A stretch of 64,000 bases of DNA from Yamagishiella unicocca (lineage: Eukaryota > Chlorophyta > Chlorophyceae > Chlamydomonadales > Volvocaceae): assembly GCA_003116995.1 (NCBI GenBank), contig BDSL01000004.1, forward strand, positions 1,984,001 to 2,048,000, read 5' to 3'. The notes below the pieces were generated by a model. It searched no databases. It had not been told where the DNA came from and saw only the letters and a list, made by a program, of their open reading frames with translations. Shown in pieces: positions 14,200 through 25,359 of this stretch (positions are counted from its first letter, which is position 1; every line of letters starts with the position of its first letter). The position numbers were made by a program, and so were the translations under genes.

Positions 14200-16530
14200 T
14201 CGCTGGGAGCTTGAGCGAGGGCGGGCGCCAAGCCAAACGAAGGTCACCGCGCCGTTCGTTTGTTGAAGTGGTCATCCATTGCGCGTCTGGGTGGCGCAAC
14301 GGGGAGGGACAGTCAGGAGCTCGGGGGGGGAGTGAGCGCATGGTTTTTCCGTGTTACTGTTAGTACATCGACTTAGGGCTAGCGTTCATGTTATTGTTAG
14401 CGCATCAAGTTGGTGCTAGCATAATTTCTCTTATGTCGAAAGTGCCAAGGGGGTGAAATTATATAATATCGCCTGGAAATACGGCAGATGACTCTTCACC
14501 AGTGGGAAAGGGTCATTTGGGTTCTTTTTCCGGACATCAGCCGTGAAGGCAAGCAAGTCGCCCATCAGATGATAAGGAGCACATGTCGTGCAGACGTGAG
14601 CTCCCCCGCTTAACGGAACTGAACTTGTCGTGCACGTGTGCGTGCGGCATCTGCGTTTCGTTCGTCACCAGTTGTGTTAGGGGCAGATCATTTTTAGGGG
14701 CCATGTACGTATGCCAATTACGTACCCGTTTTTACCTATGCTTGAGTCGATAGAGGGTTTGGATGAGCCAGAGAAGCTGCGCCGTGATTGCACGGAATCC
14801 AAGGACTGGCGGCGGCGTTTTATAAGTGAGCAACGTCCTTTAATAACAGTTCCCAATGACTCGCCAGTGGAGGGATCTGTTTGGACACTCAGACGGTGAG
14901 GCGCACACGAAACTGCCTGGAACGGTCTGGAACCCACTGTAACCGTTACAACAACGAAACTAACAGACCCTCACCCGAGGCCTGACGAGGTCTCAACCAG
15001 CAGCGGGCGTTGCAGGGGTTGCCTCCATCAAATTGGGCCGCATCCGGCTTTCGTGTTGGCCTGCAATTTATCCCGATGTGCTACCCTAAACCGCACTAAC
15101 TAACTGTGCGCTCGGAGGATGCAGTGGCGTCCAGGGAATCCTGGTAGCTGCTGGGTGGGAGAGCAGTTGGTCCATGCAGGCCCATGCCAAACCGCCGCCA
15201 TACGTGGTTCGGACAAACTGCAACCATATATGGATCCGTTGATGGCTGCCCAGCTATCCCCCACCTCATCAGGGTGGCCGCCTGCAGACAGAGAACACTT
15301 TTTATGGGCGCTCAAGTTCCCTAGAGGGCTATGCAATGACTTGACGGTTGTTATGTGCCAACGGCCAAGGGTATGTGCTGATAGAAGTAGTAATAATAGT
15401 TGTACTTGCCACACAGAGCTCCAGACCAAAAGGCAGACTCGGTTGTTGATTGTTGGGGGTTGGTTGATGGTTGATGGTCCACCACGCGTGCGCCAATACC
15501 TCAGCAATTCATGTCCGTCTCGCGTGGTTGGACACGGGCTCGCACCCTGCACGGCCGACAGCGGCAAACAGCCGCAGCAGTGGCAATGACGGTCCCTGAA
15601 AGGGCGCCCGGCGTGAAGGCAAGCAGGGTTCATGCCTGGGGAACAGCCTAACGTCGGAGCCTATCGACAAGTCATTCACCAGGGTTGGCAACGGATGGGT
15701 GCGGAACTGCAAACAGTTGTCCTTCATGAGGCCAACTGGCTGTTAATGCGGTTTGCGAGCTGCTTTGGGCCTCTTTGGTTGGGCGTGCTGCGTGCTGCGA
15801 AGGACGTGCACTAGGCAAGCGCGCGTACTCCGACATAACCTAACGTAATTATATTTAGTCATAGACGCCTTGTTACGTAGTTATCCATGGTTGTAGCAAT
15901 GACTAGCTGCTCGCATGCCCTCCGTGGGCACAGCTCAGCGTGTGGACGGCCCTCAAGGCCCGTGACGGGCCGACGACAACGATGCTCAGCTGCACTTCTT
16001 GTAAAATGTAGTATTGCAAGTTCTCCTTTTGGTCTCGTCACCAAGGAGCGCGGCTTCCTACCTTCGGTCGACCCTCTACGACGGTGAGTGAGTCCACTCC
16101 CTCACCGGCGATTAATCAAACGCTGTACAGCTACCGGTACATATTTCACGGAAGGGTTAAATTCCTATGCTGCCGCTTACTTGCGGTCATCGCGCTTTAG
16201 GGCTTCCAATTTTCGCGCCCAGCAGCCTTGACGAGCGACAGATCAAAATCTAGTCGGAAAAGGCAAAAATTGGTCGGCCGGCCTCAAATGTGCAGCATCG
16301 GGCAGAGCCGACCCACGGGGCCGAAGCAACGTCCCATACGCGGTCAGCGACTACTGCGCACACCCAGGGCCCAAACCACTTGCGTTCGGCAGGCGCTGAA
16401 ACCTTATGGGTCGCAGCTCCTCCAGTTCAAAACCTGCTGCAGGGCTGCGGCGGCGACCGCGGCAACCTAGGCCCCCCCGGTCTCCTCGCACCGAATACTA
16501 CCATGGCGCCCCTCGTGCAGGCTTGCGCTC
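14200..16530. other. spacer between propeller and IDO genes, block A
   Basis: No convincing gene. It is strongly similar to 35798-39142 of block B apart from indels: A lacks two stretches present in B (about 360 bp near 14455 and about 760 bp near 15085) and has one small LINE-tail insertion of its own (14915-14961). The 650 bases before the IDO start are nearly identical in the two blocks and probably hold the IDO promoter and 5' UTR. Confidence 0.6.
14907..14961 (+). mobile_element. 39-bp LINE 3'-tail insertion with 8-bp TSD
   Basis: The body 14915-14953 carries 'GGTCTGGAACCCACTGTAAC' and ends in ...GTTACAAC. It is flanked by ACGAAACT at 14907-14914 and 14954-14961. The orthologous position in block B (about 36846-36853) has one ACGAAACT and no insert. 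The tail matches the 3' ends of LINE pieces elsewhere in the window. Confidence 0.92.
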
Positions 16531-18599
16531 ATGCAGCACGATGCCGCCGCCGCAGAGTGGGAGGCGGCGCTGGCGGATCTGCCCAAACTGGCAGTAGCGG
16601 CCGGAGGCGCTCAGGCCGGTGACAGCGGCCCCACCCGCGACGGTGCTCTGCGGAGGGCTCTGCGGGCGCTGCCGCCTTTCCCGTTGGACAAGCTGCCGCT
16701 ACCCCGGCCGGACGAGCCGGCGGCTGAAAGCACCTCAGCGTCCGTCGACGGCGCGTCTGGGGCTGAGGCCGCGGAGCTTTGGCGGGCGTACTTGCTGCTG
16801 TCCTTCCTGGCGCACGTGGGTTGGGTTGGTTGGACGTTGGGCGTTGGGCGTTGAGGGCGTTGGGCGTTGAGGGCCAGGGGGCGCGGTCAAAGGAGCCGGG
16901 ACGGAGGAGCATTATAACCCAAATCCGTTGAGACGACGTCTGTCAGCATCCATGTGCCTCGTAAAACCCTAATTCCCCGGTGCGAACCCGGCTCCTGCCA
17001 CATCCCGTCCCCCGCCAAACAGGCCTACGTCTGGTGCGAGCCGGGCCCGCCGCCCAGCTCGCTGCCCGCCGTGCTGGCCGTCCCGTGGGTCCGTGTGGCT
17101 GCTGCCGTGGGCATGCCGCCGGTGCTGACCTACGCAACGTACAACCTCTACAACTGGCGGCGGTTGGACCCTGCCGGGCCGCTGCACCTGGGCAACATCG
17201 TGTGTCTGCAGGTGGGATGCACCGCTGCACCTGGGAAACATCGTGTGTCTGCAGGTGGGATGCACCGCTGCACCTGGGAAACATCGTGTGTCTGCAGGTG
17301 GGATGCACCGCTGGGGGGTGTTGAGGAAGAACCGTGGATGCCAGAGAAAACCGTTTAGGACAGACTTTTTGAGATGCATGCTGGAGAACTGGGTTGGGGA
17401 TACGAACGGGGGGGTGCAACGGTGTGGTCTCGGAGCTGTCTGGGGCGAGACACACCGACGAGGAGGGGGTTTCGAGGGAGACCCGAGGGAGACACGAGGA
17501 GGGGGGGGACAAGGGGTGGCGGCCGGCCAGGAGCGAGGCCGTACATAGTGGCACCCGCGTGCCGTCCTGTGGCCTCAGCCGTCAGCCCATGTCGACGCCC
17601 AAGCCAAGAAAAAACCTACCGCGCCCTGAACTGTCATCGACCGTCCCTCACCATGTTGCCAACCTCCCGCGCCCCCTTGTTCCGCCCTTCGCACCTTCGC
17701 GCCCAACTACCCAACCGCCCAACCACCCAACGACACGACCCCCCCAGAACTTCCTGGGCGGCCCCGACGAGGAGTGGTTTCGACTGGTGCACGTGGACAT
17801 CAAGGGCAGGGCGGGGCCGGCCGTGGCTGGGCTGGAGGGCATGCAGGCGGCAGCGGCGGCGGTGAGGCCCGCGGTGGTGCAGGCCGGAGGGCCGCAGGCG
17901 GAGTAGTGCCTGCACGGCGCATGCAGCCGTCACGGATGAAAGGCACAAACACACACATGCGATGCTGGTCTCCGCCAACCCTGCCAGTCAGTTGCGAGAG
18001 GGGTGACCTTATGGTACCGGGTGAGGCTTGTACTGAGTCCTACCCCGTCTCCCGTCTCCCGTCTCCCCTCATTCTCCATCCCGTCTCCCGTCTGCTGCCC
18101 TTTCGCCTGTTGTCTGACTGACTGTCTGTCTGTCGGTCGGTCGGTTGGTCTGTCTGTTGTGGCGGATGCGGCCCAGGACGACCCGGCTGCGGTGATGGCT
18201 GGCCTCACTGATGTGGCGGCGGCGCTGAGGGACATGCAAAACACACTCTCTCGGATGGGTGAGAAGCGGGGGGGAAGCTGGGAACGTCGGACAGATGGGG
18301 CATCCAGTAGCGGGAGCGGTGGCGGCGGCATCACCACGCCGGGTAGAGCAGGGGAGGCTGTGGGGCGTGGGCGGCCGATCGGTGCGGGGCGTGTGTCATT
18401 ATCCGTGCCATCCGTACAGCACAACTGTCCTAATCCTAACCGCCCAACGCGATGTCGCAGCAGTGCGCTGAGGGACGCGCGCGTACCTCTCCTCCCCGCG
18501 CGCTACCCTCCCCCAGGCGAGAAGTGTGACCCGTACATCTACTACCAGCGCGTCCGGACGCCCATGTCGGGCTGGCGCAACAACCCCAACCTGCCGCAG
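16531..18599 (+). pseudogene. indoleamine 2,3-dioxygenase, 3'-truncated copy (block A)
   Basis: Exons 1-5 are intact in frame: 16531-16815, 17023-17211, 17748-17861, 18177-18258, 18517-18599, matching the first five exons of the complete gene in block B. Motifs include 'LPPFPLDKLPLPRP', 'AELWRAYLLLSFLAH', 'VLTYATYNLYNWR', 'LGGPDEEWFRLVHV' and 'EKCDPYIYYQRVR'. A normal donor follows exon 5, then the 168-bp satellite begins, so exons 6-8 are missing: the substrate-pocket segment, the haem-ligating proximal His and the GTGG motif. Without them no active enzyme is expected. It could still be transcribed into the satellite. Exon 2 ends in a 43-bp tandem repeat (3 units). Confidence 0.88.
17182..17310 (+). 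repeat. 43-bp minisatellite spanning an exon-2 splice donor, 3 units
   Basis: Unit begins CTGCACCTGGG, contains the exon end 'GTGTGTCTGCAG' and the donor 'GTGGGATGCACCG'. Unit 1 is the real end of IDO exon 2 and reads GGCAAC where the other units read GGAAAC. Confidence 0.95.
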
Positions 18600-18604
18600 G
18601 TACG

Positions 18605-19663
18605 CAGGTATGCAAGTCGTTCACTCTTGATTGCGAGCGTGCGACGCCTATTTGCGGCCCGTGCATCGCTCCAGGCCTCCGTGCACGGTACCGGTAAAAA
18701 GCGTGCACGAGCACCAATCAGCCCGGAGACAGCTGTTCCGGGCCCCTGTATCGCGCGAGAATGTTCATTACACATGTATGCAAGTCGTTCACTCTTGATT
18801 GCGAGCGTGCAACGCCTATTCGCGGCCCGTGCATGCCTCCAGGCCTCCGTGCACGGTACCGGTAAAAAGCATGCACGAGCGCCGATCACCCTGCAGACAG
18901 CTGATCGGATCACCGGACTGCGTCAGAATGTTCATTACACATGTATGCAAGTCGTTCACTCATGATTGCGATCGTGCGACGCCTATTCGCGGCCCGTGCA
19001 TGCCTCCATGGCTCCGTGCACGGTACCGGTAAAACGCGTGCACGAGCGCCGATCAGCCCACAGACAGCTGATCCGGATCACTGTACCGCGTCATAATGTT
19101 CATCATACATGTATGCAAGTCGTTCACTCTTGATTGCGAGCGTGCGACGCCTATTCGCGGCCCGTGCATGGCCCCAGGCCTCCGTGCACGGTACCGGTAA
19201 AAAGCGTGCACGAGCGCCAATCAGCCCGCAGACAGCTGATCCGGGTCCCTGTACCGCGCGAGAATGTGCATTACACATGTATGCAAGTCGTTCACTCATG
19301 ATTCCGGGCGTGCGACGCCTATTTGCGGCCCGTACGTGCATCGCTCCAGGCCTGCGTGCACGGTACCGGTAAAAAGCGTGCACGAGCGCCAATCAGCCCG
19401 GAGACAGCTGTTCCCGGTCATTGTACCGCGTCAGAATGTTAGTCATACATGTATGCAAGTCGTTCGCTCATGATTGCGAGCGTGCGACGCCTATTTGCGG
19501 CCCGTGCATCGCTCCAGGCCTCCGTGCACGGTACCGGTAAAAAGCGTGCACGAGCGCCAATCAGCCCGGAGACAGCTGTTCCCGGTCATTGTACCGCGTC
19601 AGAATGTTAGTCATACATGTATGCAAGTCGTTCACTCATGATTCCGGGCGTGCGACGCCTATT
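18605..19663 (+). repeat. 168-bp satellite, array 1 (about 6 units)
   Basis: Unit reads ...ATGCAAGTCGTTCACTC, GCGTGCGACGCCTATT, CCGTGCACGGTACCGGTAAA, GTGCACGAGCG ... TACATGT. It holds palindromes CCGTGCACGG, GGTACC, ACCGGT and ATACATGTAT. The array starts inside IDO intron 5 and is cut at 'cgcctattt' by the LINE 3' end. Confidence 0.95.
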
Positions 19664-22124
19664 TAAGCAGAATGCGAGTATTACAAGGGAGCCAGAACGG
19701 CTCAAGCGCGGAAGCGCAACCAGGCGGGCCCGATGGGCCAGACCACGACACAGGTCTCTGGGCAAAAGAGCCCGCCCTCACCGGCCGGGAAGGGGCAAAA
19801 GCCGAAGGCAGCCAAACACGAGGACACGGAGAAGGCAGCACGCACAACTCAAAGCACGGGGAGGAGAACAAGCGCGTCCAGAAAACACGAACCACCTGCA
19901 CCAAGCCAGCAGCGAGACGCAAGGAACGCGTCCCGGCAAAACGGGGGCCCCAAGCCCCAGACCCCAAAAGCACCCACATAACCCAAACACGCCCAGAAAA
20001 CCGCACCCGAGTCAACCGTCGGGCCACTCCTCGGCACCCGGGCGGCCCGTGAAGACCACCTCCCCCGCGGGCGAGGCGGCGAGGAAGGGGTGATCGGACG
20101 GGACGGCCCCCCATCCGCGGGGGGCCAGCCCCAGCTCGGCAAACGCACTGATGCGGGCCCAGAAGTCGGCCGTCACCGCCGCGCACACCCGCACCACCGG
20201 CATGCGCCCCCCGGGGGCCCCAGCCTGCACCCGAAACAGGAGGCGGAGCCCCAAACCCAACGCCGCGACGGCCGCCAAGCACACCACATCCCAAACAAGC
20301 GGGTGCACCCCCAAAGGGGGCCGACCCAGCCACAAATGCTGCGGGAGCAGGACAACCGCGCCCCCCATCGCGTCCACAAGCTCGTCGCGCAGTGATAAGG
20401 CCACCACACACTCCCAGAAGTGGTGGCGCCGGCGGCCCGTGGCCATGGACGCTCCACATGGGCAGGGGGTCGTGGGCGACCCCCGCGCCAGGAGGGCCGC
20501 GTGCATGGGGAAGCCATGGAACCCGTTCATGGCGAGCCGCCAGAGGGGCTCCTTGTGCGTGTTGTCCCAGCGAAGACGCCAGAGGCGCGGCAATTCTGGA
20601 TTGGTAGCTTCTCCGGCTGGCAGTAGTAGATACCTGAAACGAAGCATTCCCGTTTGACGAATGGGAATGCACCAGAGTGGCCTGAAATTCCCGGAGGGTG
20701 GAGGCCAGGGCTGCCGGGGGAAGGGGAGCCTCCCAGGCCTCCTGAAGGAAGGCCGTATGCTTAGCCGCCAGAGCAGCGAAGGCTGGGCCCAGCTGCAGGA
20801 TGGTAGCCGACTGGACGGTGAGGGAGACAAGGGGAATGGCCGCGGGGCCCACCCGCCAGCCGACACAGCGGGCCAGGCGGCCCCAGGCGTCCGCAGCGGG
20901 GGGGGCGGCAGCCGCGCCCCCCGGGGCCGCCAGAACGAGGAGGGCCGCGATGGCCCAGGTGGCGGGAAGGCGGCCAACGAGGGCGTCGACGCGGGCCAGG
21001 CCCGCGGCCCCATCCCGCATGGAGGCCGGGACGGGGTGGGCGGGGAAGAGGCGGAGGACGTCGCGGAGGACGTCGTGGAGGACGTCGAGCCGCAGGTACT
21101 CGGTACAGCGCATGGCGGGGGGCCCCCCGGCAGCGGCGACAGCGAGGGCCGTCCGGACCCGGCCCAGGGCATTGTAGCACTGGACGGCGACACCCACGGT
21201 ATCAAGCCCACGCAGCTGGGCGAGGTCGGGGAAGTCGGCCTCCAGGCCCCGGCCGGTGGCGTCGACCAGGAGGGGGTTGCCCCAGAGGGGCGCCGAGAAG
21301 CACCAGGGTCCCGGGGCGGCCAGGGTGGGGTCCAGGATGGTGGCGGGCGGGAGATGGGCGAGCGCCGTAATCAGCTGGGTGAGGGCCGGGGAGCCCCGTG
21401 GGAGGAGCCGACCGAGCACCAGCGGGGCGGCGGTGGTGCGGGCGTCGCCGTGAAGGGGCAGGAGGCACAGGGGGTGGGCCGCGGGGTGGCCGTGGCGCAG
21501 GAGGGCGAGGAGGAGCTGGGGCCACTGGGGGGCGGACGGCAGGAGGCCGCACGCGCCGGCCAGGCCACGCACGGCCAGGACGGCGTGGCGAGCCCGTACA
21601 TGGGCTTCGAGAGGGAGGAGGCCGAAGCCGCCGGCGGAGGGGGGCAGGGCGAGGTAGAGCAGGCCGGCTCCGGCAGGTACACGGTTGGCGCGGGCCTGAT
21701 GCGCGGCGGGGGTGCAGCGGCGGTCGACGAAGGCGGCGGTGGTGGCCTGAAGGGCCGCCCGCAGGCCAGGGGGGGGAGGCCGACGAACTCCATGTGGTAG
21801 AGGACACGGCTGAGGGCATAGCCCGAGGCGGCGAAGGCGCGGCCGAAGGCGGAGAGGGGCAGGGTGGCAGCACGCTGCAGACGGCTGTAGACCCGGTCGA
21901 GGTCCACAGGGTACGGTCCAGGGGCGCCAGCGGTAAAGGTGATGCCGAGGGTGGAGGCGGAGGGGACGACAGCGAGGCGGGGCGCCAGGCCGGCGTCGGG
22001 GGCGGCCAGGGGGGCGGCAGCGGCCACCGGGGTGGGGGGAAGGGGAGGGGCACTGGCGGCCGTGGGGCAGGCGGGGGGCGGGGCGGCGGCAGGGCTGGCT
22101 CGGGGGCCACCGGGCAGGGGCAGG
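19664..22124 (-). mobile_element. 5'-truncated L1-like LINE, C-terminal half of ORF2 plus 3' UTR
   Basis: On the minus strand, about 21940-21780 encodes the post-reverse-transcriptase region ('LGITFTAG', 'LSAFGRAFAASGYALSR', 'VLYHMEFVGLP'). Next comes a long Ala/Leu-rich region (21572-20690) and a terminal zinc-finger-like motif ('CPCGASMATGRRRHHFWEC', about 20460). The reading frame breaks at least twice: in an 8-base C run near 21770 and near 20650. The element is therefore inactive, and the reverse-transcriptase catalytic core is absent. The 3' UTR is G/T-rich and ends with 'CTCCCTTGTAATACTCG', containing TGTAA, directly against broken satellite. The 5' truncation abuts telomere-like repeats. 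Confidence 0.87.
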
Positions 22125-22152
22125 TTTAGGGTTTTAGGGTTTTAGGGTTTTA
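22125..22152 (+). repeat. interstitial TTTTAGGG telomere-like repeat, about 3.5 units
   Basis: TTTAGGG, then TTTTAGGG twice, then TTTTA. The foldback element follows immediately, and its TA target falls in the last partial unit. Confidence 0.95.
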
Positions 22153-23352
22153 GCGTGAGCGCCTAGGTTGGGACGCGAGCATGATTGCTTGAGTCGTGAT
22201 GTCCGGCTGTCACCGAACATCACTGGTAAATGGCTGTACGCCTTCCACCGATGGGAGTAAAGGGCCGACGTAATACGAGCAGCCACTTCCGTAAGGCTGC
22301 CTCGGGATGCTGAAGCGACTAACCCGAGATATCAAAGGTCACCTCGCCGGTTGGCTTTCCATGAGCTTCATGGTTGACTATAAATAGTCATGGCTACGCC
22401 CAATCGGTAATTATCATTACCACCCCACTGGACTTTAGTCTATGGACGTGCTCTTCGGAACCGGATCCCCTAACGATCCTAGTGATGTGGAACAGGAGTG
22501 TCCTTCGACTCCTGGGCGTTTAGACGTTGCTTCTTCTAGTGAGCAGCCGTCTACAACAAGTTTGGTATCGAGACCTGAGTGTCTCGTATCGGCCAGCCTT
22601 GTCGGCTACTCGTCGCGGCTTTGGCCGACCTTGGAGTGGGATTGGTTTCGCACCAATTGTCGAGCGCTTTGGTGGAACCAGTACGGTTCTGCGGAGACTC
22701 GTTGGTACAGGTCGGTACGACCGTATGGGCTCGCCCATCGCCGAGCGCGTCCAGGTAGCGCTCGGCGATGGGCGAGCCCATACGGTCGGTAGACGTGTAC
22801 CAACGAGTCTCCGCAGAACCGTACTGGTTCCACCAAAGCGCTCGACAATTGGTGCGAAACCAATCCGACTCCAAGGTCGGCCAAAGCCGCGACGAGTAGC
22901 CGACAAGGCTGGCCGATACGAGACACTCAGGTCTCGATACCAAACTTGTTGTAGACGGCTGCTCACTAGAAGAAGCAACGTCTAAACGCCCAGGAGTCGA
23001 AGGACACTCCTGTTCCAAATCACTAGGATCGTTAGGGGATCCGGTTCCGAAGAGCACGTCCATAGACTAAAGTCCAGTGGGGTGGTAATGATAATTACCG
23101 ATTGGGCGTAGCCATGACTATTTATAGTCAACCATGAAGCTCATGGAAAGCCAACCGGCGAGGTGACCTTTGATATCTCGGGTTAGTCGCTTCAGCATCC
23201 CGAGGCAGCCGTACGGAAGTGGCTGCTCGTATTACGTCGGCCCTTTACTCCCATCGGTGGAAGGCGTACAGCCATTTACCAGTGATGTTCGGTGACAGCC
23301 GGACATCACGACTCAAGCAATCATGCTCGCGTCCCAACCTAGGCGCTCACGC
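22153..23352. mobile_element. 1,200-bp palindromic foldback element with TA target duplication
   Basis: Two arms of about 600 bp (from GCGTGAGCGCCTAGGTTGGG to its reverse complement ending at 23352) meet around a central loop of about 9 bases near 22755 ('GTCCAGGTA'). TA flanks both ends (22151-22152, 23353-23354). The arms differ at several sites, for example G/C in 'ccttggagtgg', 'gatgtgg' versus 'gatttgg', and a few bases near the centre. Reading frames on the two strands mirror each other and show no transposase. The arm is also found alone at 25360-25518. Confidence 0.93.
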
Positions 23353-23735
23353 TAGGTTATCGACCTACTGACAATGTAGTATCGTATTATCACAGATAAT
23401 GGTATGTTGTGTTCGAATCATCGCACAAGGTCGGGCTCTTCAGAGACCGCCGAGGGGCTATAGTGCGAGCGTACGTTGCCGCCTGCTGCTGTTGCGCACC
23501 AGCCACGGGCTGGGGCAGGGGATCGATCGGGCCAACTGCAGCACGAGGAAGAGCGCGCGGGCGAATACGTCGAGCCTCAACGTACGGATCAAACGGATCA
23601 TACTCTTCCTGCCCGTAAAAGACGTCCAAGGGATTAGGCGCAGCGGCACCCACAGGGTCCACTATCCATCCCACTCCCGGGACGTAATGTCCCCTAGACC
23701 CACCGGGCGGGACCTGAGGCTGCATGTCCTCAGTC

Positions 23736-24464
23736 TCAATCGAGCCGGATCAGAGCCTGACCTAAAACGGGACAACTGCCACCGTCGGCCAATCTCACCT
23801 GGGTATAGGGCGCAGCCCCAACCTTCAGGCCGAGATTTTTCACCAAGTGTTGCGCAATAAAATTGGGCCCTGCCCCTGAGTCCAACAGAACGCTGACGGA
23901 CTGGCCACTGGCCGTTGCGATGACGTGAGGAGTACGGTCCTCAACCGTCGCACACACTGGTGTCTCAACTGTTCCGGGGGGATCATACCAGACAATCATG
24001 TCGGAGGGAATACCGGGCATCAGCTGGCGTTCACCTTGTAATCCCGTTGCATGGAAAACCTGAGTTCCTTGCGAGTACCTTTTCAAGGGACGCATCCTAG
24101 CGAAAAGAGAGGCATCAGCACTGCTCGGCGCTAACACACACGCTGCGGTGTTGGGATGCATCAGCTTGCACGTCTCATAGTGTCGGAGGTACGGGACAAG
24201 GTTGGTAGCTGACGGAGCTAACCAAACGGTGTGACCACCTATGTCAGTTTGAGAGAAGGGATTTCCTGAGCAACTGTAAACGTTACAGACTGCTGCCGTG
24301 CCGCAATCAGCAGCCAAGGCATCCAGGGTGAACACACGGTTCATGCGCTGTTCCAAATCGGCCAGCTCAGCTGCCGCAAACGCGCATCCCATTTCCCCGC
24401 GGACACCGCGTGACATAACAGACCCTGTTGGTTGGTGATCAATAGCGGCAACAGGAGGGAGTTC
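23736..24464 (-). pseudogene. aspartic protease region of LTR retrotransposon
   Basis: Continues in the same frame as gag after a single TAG. The retropepsin active-site motif 'VLLDSGAGPNFIA' (Asp-Ser-Gly) is at about 23880, preceded by a roughly 170-residue linker. The frame ends at 23736. A Pro/Gln-rich segment in another frame (23725-23390) looks like the following linker, implying a frameshift. Nothing of reverse transcriptase remains. Confidence 0.82.
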
Positions 24465-25345
24465 CTAGGCACCGCCACTGCCTCCCGCACCATCACCGTA
24501 TGCGGACCAGAGAGGGCAGTTGTCGTATCCATGCTTTGCCGACAGACAAAGGAAACACGCTTGACGAGCGCGGGCGAACGACACCTGGTCGGCAGGCAAC
24601 AAACTTCCATCAGGGTGCTGCCACTTGCTGAGGGCCACGGGCCCATCCAGCCCTGCCTGCGCGGCAGTCCGACGCCTGCCTACTGGCTGCCACCCCTCAT
24701 CATCCGGCACTTGCGCAGCGCCACGCCCACCACCACGCACGGCAGGGCCTCCGCGGCCACCACCACCTCCACGGACCCCGTGTTGCTGCTGGTAAGGCTG
24801 CTGATACTGGGGACCACGTCCACCAGCGTTGCCTGGACCCCGGCCTTGGTTCGCGCCCCGGCCACCGCCGTTGACTCGCCCTCGACCGCGGCCACGTCCA
24901 CGGCCCCTGTCGCCACCGGCGTTGTGTGGGGGCGGCCCAAAAGCCGCGACGTTCTGCAGGGGTTCACCCACGGCAGCGGCAACATGCGTTTTAGACGCTC
25001 CGCGCGTCATGGAAGCGCGGGCAAGGTTTTGTTTCTCAACCCCTAATGCGTGTTGCCTCAGTGACGCATACGAGGTGTGCTCCTCAAACGTTGGGGAGAC
25101 GGCACATGCTTCACGCAGGTACGGCAACAACGAGTTGCGAAAGTGGAAAATGCGGTCGCTTTCCGGCATATCCGGGAGATCCTGCACTAGTGCTTCGTAA
25201 CGGCTTGCAAACGCGGCTACGGCTTCAGTCGTGCCTTGCTTCAGCTGACCGCTGGCCAACATGTTACGAGCCTGGTATGCACGTGAATGAATCTCCGGCG
25301 CAAAGCGAACCTGCAGTGCTTCAAGCACCTGCTCTACGGTGTAAT
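24465..25345 (-). pseudogene. gag of LTR retrotransposon, N-terminally truncated
   Basis: Typical gag capsid helices ('ALQVRFAPEIHSRAYQ', 'FASRYEALVQDLPDMPE', 'RIFHFRNSLLPYLREA') are followed by a Gly/Arg-rich stretch. Near the end is one CCHC zinc knuckle, 'CFLCLSAKHGYDNC' (C-X2-C-X4-H-X4-C). The first in-frame Met is at 25328, but coding similarity continues upstream to the break, so that Met is probably not the true start. The frame ends at a TAG (24465-24467), after which the same frame stays open into the protease. Confidence 0.85.
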
Positions 25346-25359
25346 TCGGTCAGTGCCGA

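Larger units (their letters stand above)
11067..18604. repeat. segmental duplication block A
   Basis: Direct-orientation duplicate of 32820-41428. The similarity begins at 'ttattgcgcc' and 'gtgcacaggaggaatcc' upstream of the propeller gene. It runs through that gene, the spacer and IDO exon 5, and stops about 5 bases into IDO intron 5 ('cag/gtacg'), where the satellite begins. Coding exons and most noncoding DNA align by eye with only scattered differences. Confidence 0.93.
23355..25345 (-). mobile_element. LTR-retrotransposon fragment (gag and protease only)
   Basis: Internal part of a Ty3/Gypsy-like polyprotein on the minus strand. No reverse transcriptase, RNase H, integrase or clear LTRs are present. 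The gag frame is cut at its N-terminal side at about 25345, where unrelated foldback sequence begins; codons for 'YTVEQVLEAL' are still readable up to the break. The left side ends next to the foldback element. Confidence 0.85.

Noticed and set aside
15887..16087. 66-codon frame identical in both duplication blocks (also 38500-38700)
   Set aside because: The surrounding noncoding DNA is equally conserved between blocks, so identity reflects recent duplication; no family resemblance.
20012..21572. Intact LINE ORF2 on the minus strand
   Set aside because: At least two frameshifts are needed to join the conserved pieces, and the reverse-transcriptase core is absent.
22442..23063. Mirrored 116-170 aa proteins in the palindrome, possible transposase
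   Set aside because: The same peptide appears on both strands because the arms are inverted copies; no catalytic motif or conservation evidence.
22153..23352. Palindrome as a sequencing or assembly fold-back artefact
   Set aside because: The arms differ at several sites and are bounded by TA on both sides, which fits a diverged element better, although reads should confirm it.
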